Part shown: one piece after another, positions 53,646 through 64,000 of the stretch
How positions within the stretch are numbered: the first letter of the stretch is position 1
How the letters are laid out: each line of letters begins with the position of its first letter
Assembly: GCA_021234155.1 (NCBI GenBank)
Contig: JAJEKV010000025.1
Coordinates: 16,423,094-16,487,093 of the forward strand
Source of the DNA: Isoetes taiwanensis
Taxonomy: Eukaryota; Streptophyta; Lycopodiopsida; Isoetales; Isoetaceae
Length of the DNA stretch: 64,000 nucleotides
Direction of reading: 5' to 3'
Notes under the pieces: generated by a model
The model's database searches: none
Seen by the model: only the letters and a program-made list of their open reading frames with translations
Told to the model about the DNA's origin: nothing
Position numbers and translations under genes: made by a program

Positions 53646-54437
53646 TCACTCTCCAATAATTCCAAGAGAGATAGAAAATTGAAGATGTTTCTTCGATCCT
53701 AATGATTTCATAAAGATATCCGCAACCATAGAGTCAGTCGGGCAATACTCCAAGACAATCGTCCTTTTCTTTACCTCCAGCTTCACATAATGATAATGGA
53801 CTTCAATGTGCTTAGATTTAGAGTGTAAGACTTCACCTTGAGACAAATTAATAGTACCCTGGTTATCACATAATAGCCTTGTCGGTTGCAATTGCACTTG
53901 TTGAAAACATTCCAACATTCTTCGCACCCAAACAAGTTCTCGACTCGCTAAAGAAGCAGCAACATACTCAGCTTCAGTTGAAGACACGGCAACACAATGC
54001 TGCCTTTTACTAAACCAGGAAACAAGAGACTTATCAAAGAAGAAACAAGCCCCGCTAGTAGATCTCAAAGTGTCATTATCTCCAGCCTTAACCATAAAGA
54101 GTAAGAGAAGTATGGTGGTCTTGCTTTCTGTAAAAAAGTCTTAATTGTTAGTGCCTTTTAAATAACGAAGAACTTGCTTCGCAGCTTACTAATGTTTGAT
54201 GCCTGGATCCTGCATGAATTGACCCAAGGTGTTAGCTGTAAAGCTTATGTCAGGACGAGTAGCATGGGCCAAATTCATCAAGGCTCCAACAAGACTAGCA
54301 TATGGAACTGATTTCATCTGAAGTCTCTCGGTATCTGAAAGAGGAGAATCTGAAGTAGACAAAGAATACTTCCGAGAGCTTATAGGCAAAGGTGTAATTT
54401 GACTCTTGGCATGTTCCAAACCGAACTTTTTAACCAT
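53646..54437 (-). pseudogene. copia RT end and RNase H
   Basis: From the junction at about 54466: MVKKFGLEHAKSQITPLP and PYASLVGALMNLAHATRPDI (RT end), then RNase H with SWFSKRQHCVAVSSTEAEYVAAS, LLCDNQGTINLS and KHIEVHYHYVK. A frame break lies between the two parts (54095-54189). Confidence 0.8.
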
Positions 54438-55435
54438 ATCATTAATATACTTGTTTTGACATAACTATCATGGGCAGCTGCAAATGCTAAAAGAGCCCTT
54501 ACAGTAGTTAACCGAACTACAGGTGAGAAAGATTCAGCATAATCAACTCCTGCAACTTGAGAATAACCTTTTGCAACTAAGCGAGCTTTAAACTTATCAA
54601 AAGTACCATCAGCTCGATATTTAGTCTTGATTGTCCACTTGCATTTAACCGTCTTCCTTCCAGTAGGCAATTCTATCAACTCCCAAATTCCTTTATTGAT
54701 TAAGGAATCATATTCAGCATCCATCGCAATTTTCTAATTTGCACTCTGTGGAGAAGCAACTGCCTCATCATAAGTGGTAGGATCATCTGTAATGATAAAA
54801 CAAGAATAAGTATCATCAAGATAATAACATCCGGCATGATAGTCCAAAATTCTTTTAGTAGGTTGCCAATGACGGTGTGAGGAGGGAACAATGTTAGGTG
54901 CAACCGGTACCACATCCATGCTACCATTATCATCATCATGGCTCATTGAAATAGACATATCAGGAAGTTCATGAAGGACTAATGAAGGATTATGAGCGGA
55001 TGTAGAAGTATGAGAAAGTGTATGGGATGGTAAGAGAGAGTTCTGAGCACTAGTGACATTTGGAGAACTTAGGACAAGAGGATCATCATCCTCTTCAGTA
55101 TGAAAGTCACTCAAAATGACAGTTGAAGCTATGGGGTTGTAGGTTTCACGAGCCATTCGTGTCTCATCAAAAATAACATCTCTTCCCAAGATGACTCTTC
55201 ATGCCTCAATATCCCAAAAGCGATAGCCACTGGTGTCAAAAGAATATCCCAAGAAAATACACCTTCTGGACATCGGGTCAAGCTTTTTACGAGTAGAAAT
55301 ATGTACACAAGCCAAACATCCAAAAATGCGCAAGTGTACAACATCTGGCTTATTGCCAGTCCATAACTGATATGGAGTCATATCACCTAAAGAAACAGAA
55401 AGCAATCTATTCTGAAGATAGACAGCAGTTGCCAC
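54380..55435 (-). pseudogene. copia integrase C-terminus, linker and RT start
   Basis: PYQLWTGNKPDVVHLRIFGCLACVHI and RRCIFLGYSFDTSGYRFWD mark the integrase C-terminal region. After an acidic linker the RT opens with DAEYDSLINKGIWELIELP and KCKWTIKTKYRADGTFDKFKARLVAKGYSQVAGVDYAE. A TAG at 54734-54736 replaces the expected Trp before KIAMDAEY. At about 54466 the frame jumps from AAHDSYV to the region before KKFGLEHAK; the catalytic YVDD and about 140-170 residues are missing. Confidence 0.82.
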
Positions 55436-55444
55436 AGATTCTGC

Positions 55445-55885
55445 CTAAAAAGAACCTTCAAGAATCAACATACAACGGGCAGCATTCAAAATAGTACGAT
55501 TCTTGTGCTCAGACACTCCATTCTGCTGAGGTGTATAAGGAATAGTAAACTCATGATGAACACCTTCTTCAGCACAAAATTGAGTGAAAGCATGTGATTT
55601 ATATTCACCACCATTGTCACTTCGCAATCTCTTCAATCGCCTACCCGTTTGTGTTTCAACCATCCTCTTGAACTCTTTGAACTCAGCTAATACCTCATAC
55701 TTGTTCTTGAGAATATAAACATGTGTATATCTAGAAAATTTGTCAATGAATAGTAAAAAGTAGCGACCGCCTCCATGTGAATGTGGCAATGGACCACAAA
55801 TGTCAGAGTGCACTAAGTCAAGAATATTAGTTGTCGAAATCTCATAGTTGAAGAATGGGCGCCTCTGCAATTTTCCAAGTGCTTG
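55445..55885 (-). pseudogene. copia integrase core
   Basis: LQRRPFFNYEISTTNILDLVHSDICGPLP, FIDKFSRYTHVY, RSDNGGEYKS and IPYTPQQNGVSEHKNRTI carry the D, D and E of the DDE integrase. The frame ends with a stop at 55445-55447; the same coding sense resumes at 55435. Confidence 0.85.
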
Positions 55886-57470
55886 CGCTTTGAGTATAAC
55901 ATTCTCGTGCTTCCTTAATGCTCACCTCCATGTCTTTAAGCAAATCTTGCGCAACTTGCTATTTGGATGCCGGATCATGCCATGTTGCTGAACGGGTGGC
56001 ATATCTATAGCAGAGTATTTAGAACTATTCCAAGCAAATTCAGCTAGATAGATATAGGCTTTCCACTAGTCTTGCTTCTCTCACATGTAGATCCTCAGCA
56101 TGTCTTGTAGACCCTATTCAACATTCCTTGGTCATCCGTTTGAGGTTGCTATGTTGATTCATGGAGCTTAGTACTGAATGTGTGGTGTAATGCCTTCCAA
56201 ATTTCTCTTATAAACTTAGGATCTCTGTCGGATACTATAACCCTAGGTCTGAAGATGTTATTGGCAAAGAACATTGTTATTTTCAATGTCGTAATAATTT
56301 ACGTGAAAGGTATGAAGTGTGCCAATTTGGAGAGTGAATCCATGACAATAAGGATGTTATCATTCCCCTTTCTTGTGGTTGGGATCCCAGTGATAAAATC
56401 TAAGGAGTATTCATCATACTTATGAATTGGCACCTCAAGTAGTTGGGGTGCTATGGAAAATTTGATCTGCTCATTCTTGAAGCGTTGGCATCATATGCAT
56501 TGTTTGACATACTTGGCAATGCTACTCCATATCTAGTGAGTAACTTTGTATTGCCGTGTTGTCGTGCTGCTTCAACATCATACAATTCATATAAGATTTG
56601 ATCCTTAATCTCCTTCTCATTGGATATATACAACCTACCCTTGTAATAGAGGTGTCAATCCTCTAATTTGTAGCCAATTGCCAAGTCTTTTGCAGTTGTG
56701 ATGCTTTGAACTTATCATGGATTTCCTTATAAAAGTGGTCCTTTTCCACTTCTGCTATATGTTGAAGGTGTTGTCAGAGACTAACATCAATCCTAAACAA
56801 TCCATTGGGTGAGAAATCTCTGAGAGTATGTCGGCAACAACATTGAGCTTGCCTGGTTTGTAAGTGATGTTATAAGGCAAATTCATCATTATTGACCATC
56901 TACATTGCCTCATGCGTAGTGATACGATATGTAAGAACCTTAGCATCTGTGTGGAGAATTCAAAAGATAACGCCTCCACTTTCTCTTATGTTGGATATCT
57001 GGACTCGGGTCCTATTGGAATTCTTGGAGTCGCATGCTATGACTTGGCTCTCTTGCATCAAGATTGCTTCCGTTTCTTTTGCAAGCACTACGTTGCACCA
57101 AGATTGCCTCTGTTTCTTTTGCAAATCTTGATGCAATATAGTGCTTGCAAAAAGAAATGTTTCTTTTGTAAGCACTATGTTCACTATTTTAAACTGGAGA
57201 GGGCCAACATAGTGTTGTTGCGCGCACTACCTTTAGTTCTTTGAATGCTTTGTCATATTTCTTTGTGGGCAGTTTTTTTTTTTTGTCATTGTTGACAATG
57301 GAACTGCTATGCTCAAGTAGTCCTTGGCGAAGTTGCGATAAAACCCTGCTAGGCCCAGGAAGCTTTGGATTTCTCCCACATTTTTTGCCGTTATCCACTT
57401 CTCAACTGTCTTAATCTTGGTTGGATCTGTGAATCACTGTTGGGCAAATTCCAGGGTAGAGAAGGTTTGT
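55886..57470 (-). mobile_element. second decayed Ty3/gypsy fragment
   Basis: On minus, from about 57420: the RT connection WITAKNVGEIQSFLGLAGF-RNFAKD-LSIA, a KKKKLPTKKYDKAFKELK segment, an RNase H remnant (AILMQESQVIACDSKN, then MMNLPYNITYKPGKLNVVADILS at about 56850), the integrase zinc-binding start (LYISNEKEIKDQIL near 56625) and the core (YSLDFITGIPTTRKGNDNILIVMDSLSKLAHFIPFT near 56410-56300, DRDPKF near 56220), ending near 55900 with EFAWNSSKYSA-like sequence. Many frameshifts. A different family from the element at 28-43 kb. Confidence 0.75.
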
Positions 57471-57645
57471 TTCGATTGAAACTAAGAATTTTCGGTTGAG
57501 TTGGCGCATTGTAGGAAAAATTCTGGTAGATTTTTATGCATATTTGTATAAGAGTAATACAAATTTCCGATTGGGAACTGAAAATATCCCGCTATTTCAT
57601 GAAAGAGTAGGAAAATTTCCGATTGGGTTTAAAAACTTTGCCCAA
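57439..57645. repeat. inverted-repeat element, about 205 bp, possible MITE
   Basis: TGTTGGGCAAA at about 57440 and TTTGCCCAACA at about 57635 are inverted complements enclosing AT-rich sequence with two copies of AAATTTCCGATTGGG. No target duplication was recognised. Confidence 0.4.
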
Positions 57646-57913
57646 CACTACTGTCCATTTGTTCCAACTATATTTCCTAGGTAACCCACAGTGGATACTC
57701 CAACACAGTTTATAGCTCCTTCTAGCCTTAACAAAGCTGCTGCTTCCGGCCTGCTTGCACAATCCTTGCTTGCTTTGAGTTGCTGAAAAATAAGCTTTAC
57801 CCCCGGATATGCTACGAGTTTTCCCCATGAATCAGCAATTGATGTAGAGTCATTCTTAGATTCATCCAAGCATTTATGCTGCCCTGTATTGAACATTCTC
57901 ATATGCAGGAATG

Positions 57914-57921
57914 TATATTTA
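57914..57921. repeat. left 8-bp target duplication of the hAT element
   Basis: TATATTTA, repeated exactly at 63781-63788. Confidence 0.92.
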
Positions 57922-57940
57922 CAGAGTAAAAGTTAAGGAC

Positions 57941-58895
57941 GATTAATCGTCAATTGGCTATTTTTTTAAATATTTTTCAATTAGGGTTTGATAGATTAGT
58001 AGGATCCGTTTTGCACTTCGCGGGCTTGCAATCGCCCATTTCTGATTCTTTTTATCTTTGCGGAGGAAGAAATCGCCCACATCGTAATTTTTTTATCGAC
58101 ATAGTAAAATAGGATTAGCCCATATATGATTTTAAAACATTTGTGTGAAAAGGGAATCGCCCAAAATAAAAAAAAATATTGATGAGGTGATACCATCACC
58201 CGTTATCACCATGCCCAAACTAAGAAATTTCGAATTAGGGTTTAAGGCTTCAGAGATTTGGGCAGATTTCGTAGCTGAAATTTCGTAACCCCATATTGGA
58301 TTACCTCGGAGATTTTTTTAGGGCTTCATCTTCTGGAGGCCCATTGTAGGCTTCCATAGTGAATCCAAATAGCATTACATGCTTTTTTCATTGAAGCTTA
58401 TTTGGTTTTAGTGTCATTTGGCATTCCAATTTCCAAATCAGCAGGTTCAAGTTTAGGATTGAAGATGATCTCCCCATTGCTTAATTATTTCGTGAAGGAT
58501 AAGGATCTTAAATTTCTGGAAACTTCGTGAAGAAAGTTACAAGTATGAGAGTGCTTTTGCATTGTCTTGTTTTTTCATGTACAGAGAACTGTATGTAATC
58601 TCATGCATTTTTGCCACAAAGGAAAGATATATATTTGATATTTGATACTTAGTTAAGATCTGTTTATGCTTATTGAATGCTATATAACATGATTTTGTTG
58701 CAGGGATCACATATTTGATGCAAAGCACATACCTGGAGTTTGAGAAACTTCTCATAATAACAGGTTAGTAACATCTGTAGATATTGAACTAAGAAATGCT
58801 CAGAATGCTCAACTATGGAATGGTGAATGCAGGTAGAACAACAACAGTTTTCTTGTTGAACTAAAGCGAATAGTTTGCTTGTTGAACTAAAGCGA
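57941..58895 (+). other. hAT 5' subterminal region and leader
   Basis: Contains the three left AATCGCCCA motifs and a small hairpin GGTGAT-ACC-ATCACC near 58184-58198. A 26-bp direct duplication ending in GAACTAAAGCGAAT lies just before the transposase ATG. Introns may be present but were not resolved. Confidence 0.5.
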
Positions 58896-61383
58896 ATGGG
58901 GAGACACAAGAAAATCGTACCATCAAATGGTTCATCAAACACTTTGAGAAAGTTTTTTGGCTTGAGTGAGACACCTAGAAATGCAAACGAGCCTGATGCT
59001 GCTTCTGCAAATATTCAACACTCTTCTAAAGCTAGTGTGAGCTCATCTCAAGAGGTACTAAATGTGGAGAATGTGGATACCATTGGAACACAAGTAGAGG
59101 CTGCTAGTAGGACAGAACTTGAGGTTGGAACACAAATTGAGGGTGTTGCTGCTGCTGTGACAGAAGGATTGGTTGAAAATGGTGGTGCAAAACGTGCAAA
59201 ACGTAAACGTGAATCAGGAAGTTGGGATGTTGGAAGAAAATTTCAGTTCGATTGGGCAGCAGAATTTCCTTTTCTAGAACGTGTGCAAGGAGAGGACAAA
59301 GATATGGTCATATGTACGATTTGTAAGTGGCGAGATGAATCTCGTGGACATCCTATTCAAGCCAAGAAGGATACCATCTACAAACATGTAGGCAAGACCG
59401 TGAAATTAGTAGAGGAAAGTGGTGTCAAGAAGGAGATTATTATTCAGAAGACCGCAGACCAATCCTATCATGTTAGAAGTGTTGAGCTATATGAAGTATG
59501 GAGGACTACAAATTTGTTGAAGGATAAGGGTGCAACTCCAATACAAACTGCATTATCAAAGTCTAATATGGCGGAGTTAGAAGCAAAATCTATTCAAATG
59601 AGAGCTGTTTTTACATTGCTAAATGCTGGAAGTCCTATGCATGCATATACCTCTTTCAAAGGATTTTGTTTGGCAAACTCTTTGCGAAATTGTCCTTCAA
59701 CACACTGGTCTGAACCACTTGGTTGGGAGTTTGCTGCTCATATGAGCGAAGTAGTGAAGCAGGATTTAAGAGAGGTAATGCACAAAGCTCCGTTTCTTGC
59801 ATTGTCCATTGACGAATATACGGCACGAGATAATACTTCATGGGTATGTATACATGTATATTCTGCATGTGATTATGAGCGCAAGTCTGATTTTCTGTCT
59901 ATGAGCAAGTTGCCCAAGGATTCAACTGCAGCAAGTATGTATGAAGAGGTTTTAAGAAGTCTGCAAAGTGTGGCAGGTTTCAGCAAGCTTGATTGCCACA
60001 AGTTTGTGTGTTTTGGTGCAGACGGAGCTAGTGTAATGGCTGGTTGTAGAGGTGGTCTTGGAATAAGGCTGCAGACTTCTATCATGCCTTATATTGTACC
60101 AATTCATTGCATGGCACATCGAACTAACCTAGCATATAAGATATGCTCTGATTTTGCAGTGATTGCGAAGGTGGAAACCTTAATAAGGACTTCTTACAAG
60201 TTTTTTAGTAAGAGTCCCAAGAGAGCAAAGTATTTCTCTAACTTCTCTATTGGCTTGACAGAAGGTAGGAAGCTGCTTAAAGATGTTGATACTAGATGGA
60301 TTTCTATTCATGGACCTGCACAAAGGTTAGCGGATGAATATGTAACACTAGTTGGGGTTACAAAGACTATTGGAGAAGAAGATGTTGACGCAAAGGTAAA
60401 AGCCGCAGAGTTGTTTGCTCTTTTAATTGATGGTGAAGCATTAATTGCCTTGTTTGCCATGCTTCCAATGATGAACCAATTAAATATACTGATAAAAATT
60501 GCACAAGAGAAGACACTATTCATTCCAGAGTATGCATGTGCAAGACGAGGAGCTTGTTGGTCATTGGACAACATGTATGTTGGGGAAAATTGTTTCTTAC
60601 GAAAAGATAAAAAAGGTAAGTGCCCTTTCCATAAGCTGAACCAAGTTCTTGACATTGAGAGTGGTAAGAGTTTCTTGAAGTTTAATTCAAGTGGAGATTT
60701 GTGCATTTGTGTCAAAGACCACATGATTTTGCTGAAAGCTCAAATTGGTAGGCATAAAAAGGCTTTAAAGAAGTCCGACTTTGATGGACTGGTCAGCAAA
60801 GTAAAAGCGAAATTGCATAAGGTTGCTACATCTCTGTCAAGCGAGCTGAACATTTTGGTAAGAAAACAGAATAAATGGGCTGATTGATGCTAATGCCTTG
60901 TATTTACAATCAGGGGCATTTGGCAGCACAATGGCCTTACAATTCAAGGTGCTGCCCAAACCTACTGAATTTGGTGCTGTAACTAGATTATGGCAAAGTT
61001 TGGAAGAGAGTACATACTTAAAAGAGTCTATGGGTGAGTACTTCAAATTGGCAAAATTGTGTTTGACCATGATATTAGGATCTGTTGAGGACGAACGAAC
61101 ATTTAGTACAATGACCTTCGTGAAGAACCAACTTCGGAACAGATTGGATGATAATTTGGATACAACAATAAGGTTATATAAATCTAGCTACAGAGTTGAG
61201 AGTTTCCCATATGACAGGGCCTTTGAACTATGGAAATCTGCATGCACAAGGAGAGGTACCAATAATGTTTATCCAGAAAGCATAATAGTAACTGAAACAA
61301 TGCCATTAGAGAAAGCTGTTGATGTGGAAGAGATGGGGGATGTTCCGTGTGATGCCAATTTTTGGCAACTAAAACGTAAGTAA
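58896..61383 (+). pseudogene. hAT-like transposase, one frameshift
   Basis: The first ATG of the frame is 58896 (MGRHKKIV); codons before it are open but lack ATG. A basic KRAKRKRE patch and a BED/TTF-like zinc-binding segment (CTICKW...IYKHVGK, residues about 137-165) follow. The core has SIDEYTARDN and CFGADGASVMAGC, likely two catalytic Asp positions, and PIHCMAHRTNLAYK. The frame ends at 60885, but a one-base shift in the A-rich stretch near 60860-60875 continues as GLIDANALYLQSGAF to the hAT dimerisation block (LGSVEDERTFSTMTFVKNQLRNRL, about 61075-61150), ending at 61383. Total about 825 residues. A GT...AG pair at 60858-60913 does not restore the frame, so this is a frameshift and not an intron. 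It resembles KIAA1586/ZMYM6-type hAT proteins. Confidence 0.85.
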
Positions 61384-61787
61384 GATTTGGTATTTTGGAC
61401 TGTTTTGCTTGCTTCCTTAATCTGGACTGTTTCTGTTGCTTAATGTTGTGCAGCAGCAGAATATTACTTACTGCAAATATGCCTTGATAGTTAGTCAATG
61501 TGGTACCAGACCAGTAACCAGTAGTGTTTATCCTGAAGCAATTGTCTTTACGTTGTGCTTTCTTGTGGAACTCTATTAAGAACATCTCTGCTTTGAGTTC
61601 AAATTATATGCAGGCTTTATGTCTCTGTTTGATTCCTGAAAGTATGATATGAACATGCTTTTTAATCTAGCTGTTTAATCTGGCTAAGGTTTACAGTAAT
61701 GGCTAAGGTAATGCTTACAGTAATGGCTAAGGTAATGCCTCAGGTTTACAGTACTTGCTAAGGTTTCAGTAATCAAAGTGCAACCAA

Positions 61788-61955
61788 AGTTTCAGAGATG
61801 TCTTTGATAGATTATCTGATCAGGACATAGTAGCTTGGATTGCAATAATTTCTGGATATGCCAAGCATGGGGAACGTTGTGCTGCACTTGAGCGTGTTCA
61901 AAATCTGCAAAACCAGGGATTAAAGATAGACAGAGTCACCTGATATTTGTCAATG
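61788..61955 (+). pseudogene. captured pentatricopeptide-repeat (PPR) fragment
   Basis: One plus-strand frame encodes DVFDRLSDQDIVAWIAIIS, then GYAKHGERCAALERVQNLQ, then GLKIDRVT, followed by TGA near 61940. This matches the PLS-type PPR pattern (VFD.M..RD..SW...I.GYA..G....AL......M...G...D.VT). PPR proteins bind organelle RNA. A single repeat-length fragment inside the hAT 3' region cannot be functional and is best read as captured host sequence. Confidence 0.7.
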
Positions 61956-61957
61956 GG

Positions 61958-62074
61958 TTTACAGGAGTTTACTGAATTTATGAATGACCATATCTGAATT
62001 TACAGGAGTTTACTGAATTTATGAATGAACATATCTGAATTTATGAATTTACAGGAGTTTACTGCATGTATGTG
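61958..62074. repeat. three-copy tandem repeat
   Basis: TTTACAGGAGTTTACTG starts at 61958, 61999 and 62048. The first two copies continue AATTTATGAATGA-CATATCTGAA. Confidence 0.8.
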
Positions 62075-63780
62075 ATGAATTTTAAATTTGCTAGCAAATA
62101 ACCTATTCAAAGATCAAATTGAATAGAAACAAGCAATGATTCTAGCAAATTTCTCCCCTTTGATATATCTCCACAACAACGACCATTGTCTTTCAAACCT
62201 TTAAAAGATTAGCTACAGTAAAATCACTGTAGCATTGGTATTGACCAAGCTACTGTAGCTTGGTTGACTGCATCCGACAGCCCAAGCATTAGGTCGGAAA
62301 TCCCTCCGGCACCTGCATTCAACTATATTCTTGCAGATTCAAACAATCAATACTTCTTCTTTCTGTTAAAGCCTTGGATCCGGCCGCCTAGGCGGACCGA
62401 TCGAGCCATGCTTATCCTGAATAACTGAAAGGGGAAAGTTTGAACTAAGTTTCCCCCTTAGGCACACAATAGGTGTCCGTTTACCATTAACTAAAAAACT
62501 TCTTCATCGAATCCATGGTCTAATGGTTCAAAGGGCACCTTAGAAATAAATACCTAGGCAAAGCAAATCCTTACCTTAGAAATAAATAAGAAATCGACAT
62601 AAAATAAATCAGAGAAAGAAACTTTGGTTCCCGGATGAGATAGGTATTTTGGAGCATTTAGCAGCGATGGACAGTAGATGGGTCTAACCATTCGATGTAG
62701 CCTAGTCTAAGCATTCAGTCACGAGTGAACTCCTAGCCTAGCCATTCGATAATGCCTAATGCCTAACCATCCGATGCCTAACCATTCAATATCTTTTATT
62801 TTTTTATTTATATAGGCTATGGTCATCCATGAAATATTTTATTTCATTTAAGATATTTTATTTAAGATATAGGCTATGGTCATCCATTGAAACTCCGCAT
62901 AACTCCGGATTAGGACAACGTTAACGTTGAGATAGGAACCGACAAGCAATGTGCTGTTAGTAATCATACGACAGCAACAAACAATGTCTCGTGAATGGGT
63001 AGGGCCTAAAGGGCAGTGCCACTATTCTGTGTTAGTCTCAGGGTCAAAGGGCCTCAAATGTTCAATGTCTACGTCACCAGTGTCCAATTTTACATTCATG
63101 CCTCATACGGGAGTAGAAATATTATTACGTCCGTGAATATAAAGGGTAAGTACAATAGTCTTTACATTTTTTACTCTTGTCATGATTCTTCTATGTGTGT
63201 TTTCATCTTTCCAATGCCTATATCTCATAGCAAGTTATGTTCTTTAACATATGCCGAAACCAATATTTTTACAATCATGTTATCTCATACATGCCTACTT
63301 GTCATCAACATTTTTTTCCATGTCACGTTTGTCATGTTATCTCGAACATGTAACCATGAGGGAATACGTGATATATATAATGCCTCATGAGGGGAATTAG
63401 GTTTTTCTTGGACCATTCGACTAATCCAGATTGGGTTGTAACTGGTCAAGCATACGTTCCTACCCTTTACTTTAGAAGAGGAGTATCATAGGAAATTTGG
63501 AGACCTTATCAAAACTATCAAAAGTAGAGCATATCACATGTGAAGTGCTCAATGCTGTGATATTTGGTTTCCTTTGGTGCGCTTTTGAAATATAACATGC
63601 ATTTCTGGAGTTGTGACAAAATATAACCCCTGAAGCAAATAAAATCGCCCAATAAGATTAGGATAAATTCTCTTCGAAAAAAAATCGCCCACATATTAAT
63701 TAAAAAAAATCTAGAAATACCAAATAATCGCCCATGGATAATAACATAAAAAATATTGAGTGTCCTTAATTTTTACTCTG

Positions 63781-63788
63781 TATATTTA
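63781..63788. repeat. right 8-bp target duplication of the hAT element
   Basis: TATATTTA, identical to 57914-57921. Confidence 0.92.
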
Positions 63789-64000
63789 TCGACCTTAGAT
63801 CTGGCATATTTCTAGGAATATCCAGGTTGATCTAGATGATCACACTACTCCAACAATGGATACACACAAGTATTTATTGATCCACTATGTTTCTATCCAA
63901 CAACGGATTTATTGAAAAGAACCGTCTACAGGAAAGGTACCGAATTGAGTTACAGTTGAACGAGCAGAGGGCATTTAACTTATTACAGTCATTGCAAAGT

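Larger units (their letters stand above)
53431..55885 (-). mobile_element. decayed Ty1/copia retrotransposon with a large internal deletion
   Basis: On the minus strand the order is integrase, RT, RNase H, the copia (Pseudoviridae) order, then a G-rich tract (AGATGAGGGGGGG at about 53541) that may be a polypurine tract, followed by TGTTGGAGTTTGCACCC, which could start an LTR. LTR ends could not be fixed. gag and protease are missing; the left part abuts a decayed gypsy element at about 55885. Confidence 0.8.
61384..63642 (+). other. hAT 3' non-coding region
   Basis: No further transposase sequence. It holds short GGCTAAGGT-CAGTAATG repeats near 61685-61760, the PPR fragment (61788-61955), the tandem repeat at 61958-62074, and a direct repeat ATAGGCTATGGTCATCCA at about 62813 and 62870. 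The rest is AT-rich. Confidence 0.55.
57922..63780 (+). mobile_element. complete hAT-superfamily DNA transposon, 5,859 bp
   Basis: The left end CAGAGTAAAAGTTAAGGAC and the reverse complement of the right end, CAGAGTAAAAATTAAGGAC, match at 18 of 19 positions, and both ends abut the perfect 8-bp duplication TATATTTA. An 8-bp duplication and CAG-type ends are hallmarks of hAT elements. AATCGCCCA occurs three times near each end (58030, 58071, 58155 and 63643, 63683, 63726), all on the same strand. It encodes one transposase, with a frameshift, and contains a PPR fragment near 61.8 kb. Confidence 0.92.

Noticed and set aside
60858-60913. A 56-bp intron in the hAT transposase
   Set aside because: GT...AG limits exist, but splicing them does not bring the two parts into the same frame. 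A one-base shift just downstream does, with coding sense on both sides.
62370-62400. Cloning-linker or vector sequence (GGATCCGGCCGCCTAGGCGG)
   Set aside because: It is short, lacks any vector context, and lies inside the hAT element; a chance palindrome-rich patch.

Overview
The window looks like repeat-dense nuclear DNA of a land plant. The evidence is a single-exon plant C2H2 zinc-finger gene with (Q)ALGGH fingers and an EAR motif, a captured PPR fragment, plant-type Ty3/gypsy and Ty1/copia elements, L1-like LINEs, and a hAT element. The clade cannot be fixed from sequence alone. The mix (very repeat-rich, a LINE with an RRM/coiled-coil ORF1, an extra-ORF gypsy element) would fit a fern or another large-genome non-seed plant, but that is inference.

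Only one convincing host gene is present, the zinc-finger gene at 4182-6086. A possible first exon at 18981 and several small ORFs are weak. Almost everything else is mobile DNA in layers.

Layout. 1-2265: gag, protease and the start of RT of a Ty3/gypsy element on the plus strand. 4.2-6.1 kb: zinc-finger gene. 6.1-12.3 kb: non-coding, with tandem repeats and a MITE-like element. 12.3-17.6 kb: a whole but decayed LINE (LINE-A) on the minus strand, with an RRM-type ORF1 and tandem promoter monomers. 20.0-21.1 kb: a 1,078-bp insertion with a 26-bp target duplication. 23.5-24.0 kb: LINE fragment. 24.3-25.5 kb: an LTR followed by an initiator-Met primer binding site, then at 26.2-27.4 kb a broken ORF whose C-terminus is a histone H3 fold. 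28.1-34.9 kb plus 42.75-42.99 kb: the rest of a gypsy element on the minus strand (RT, RNase H, integrase, then a 1,074-residue coiled-coil ORF, then the 3' LTR). It is split by a 7.9-kb LINE (LINE-B, plus strand, 34867-42750) with a clear target duplication, and LINE-B's own ORF1 is split by a 65-bp retroposon. 43.1-44.4 kb: an L1 relic. 44.7-45.2 kb: a fold-back element related to the MITE at 10.2 kb. 49.4-49.6 kb: a tRNA-derived SINE. 51.6-52.6 kb: LINE fragment. 53.4-57.5 kb: decayed copia and gypsy elements on the minus strand. 57922-63780: a complete hAT transposon with 19-bp inverted ends and a perfect 8-bp target duplication, carrying a frameshifted transposase and a PPR fragment.

Relations worth noting. 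The plus-strand gypsy fragment stops at almost exactly the RT codon where the minus-strand gypsy fragment begins, about 40.7 kb away, which suggests one element broken by an inversion. LINE-A and the SINE share a 3' tail, which suggests the SINE used LINE-A-type machinery. A hairpin is shared by the LINE-A 3' UTR, the 20-kb insertion and the 3' region of the copia element. All coordinates, frames and target duplications were read by eye; family assignments rest on recognised motifs and no database search was run.
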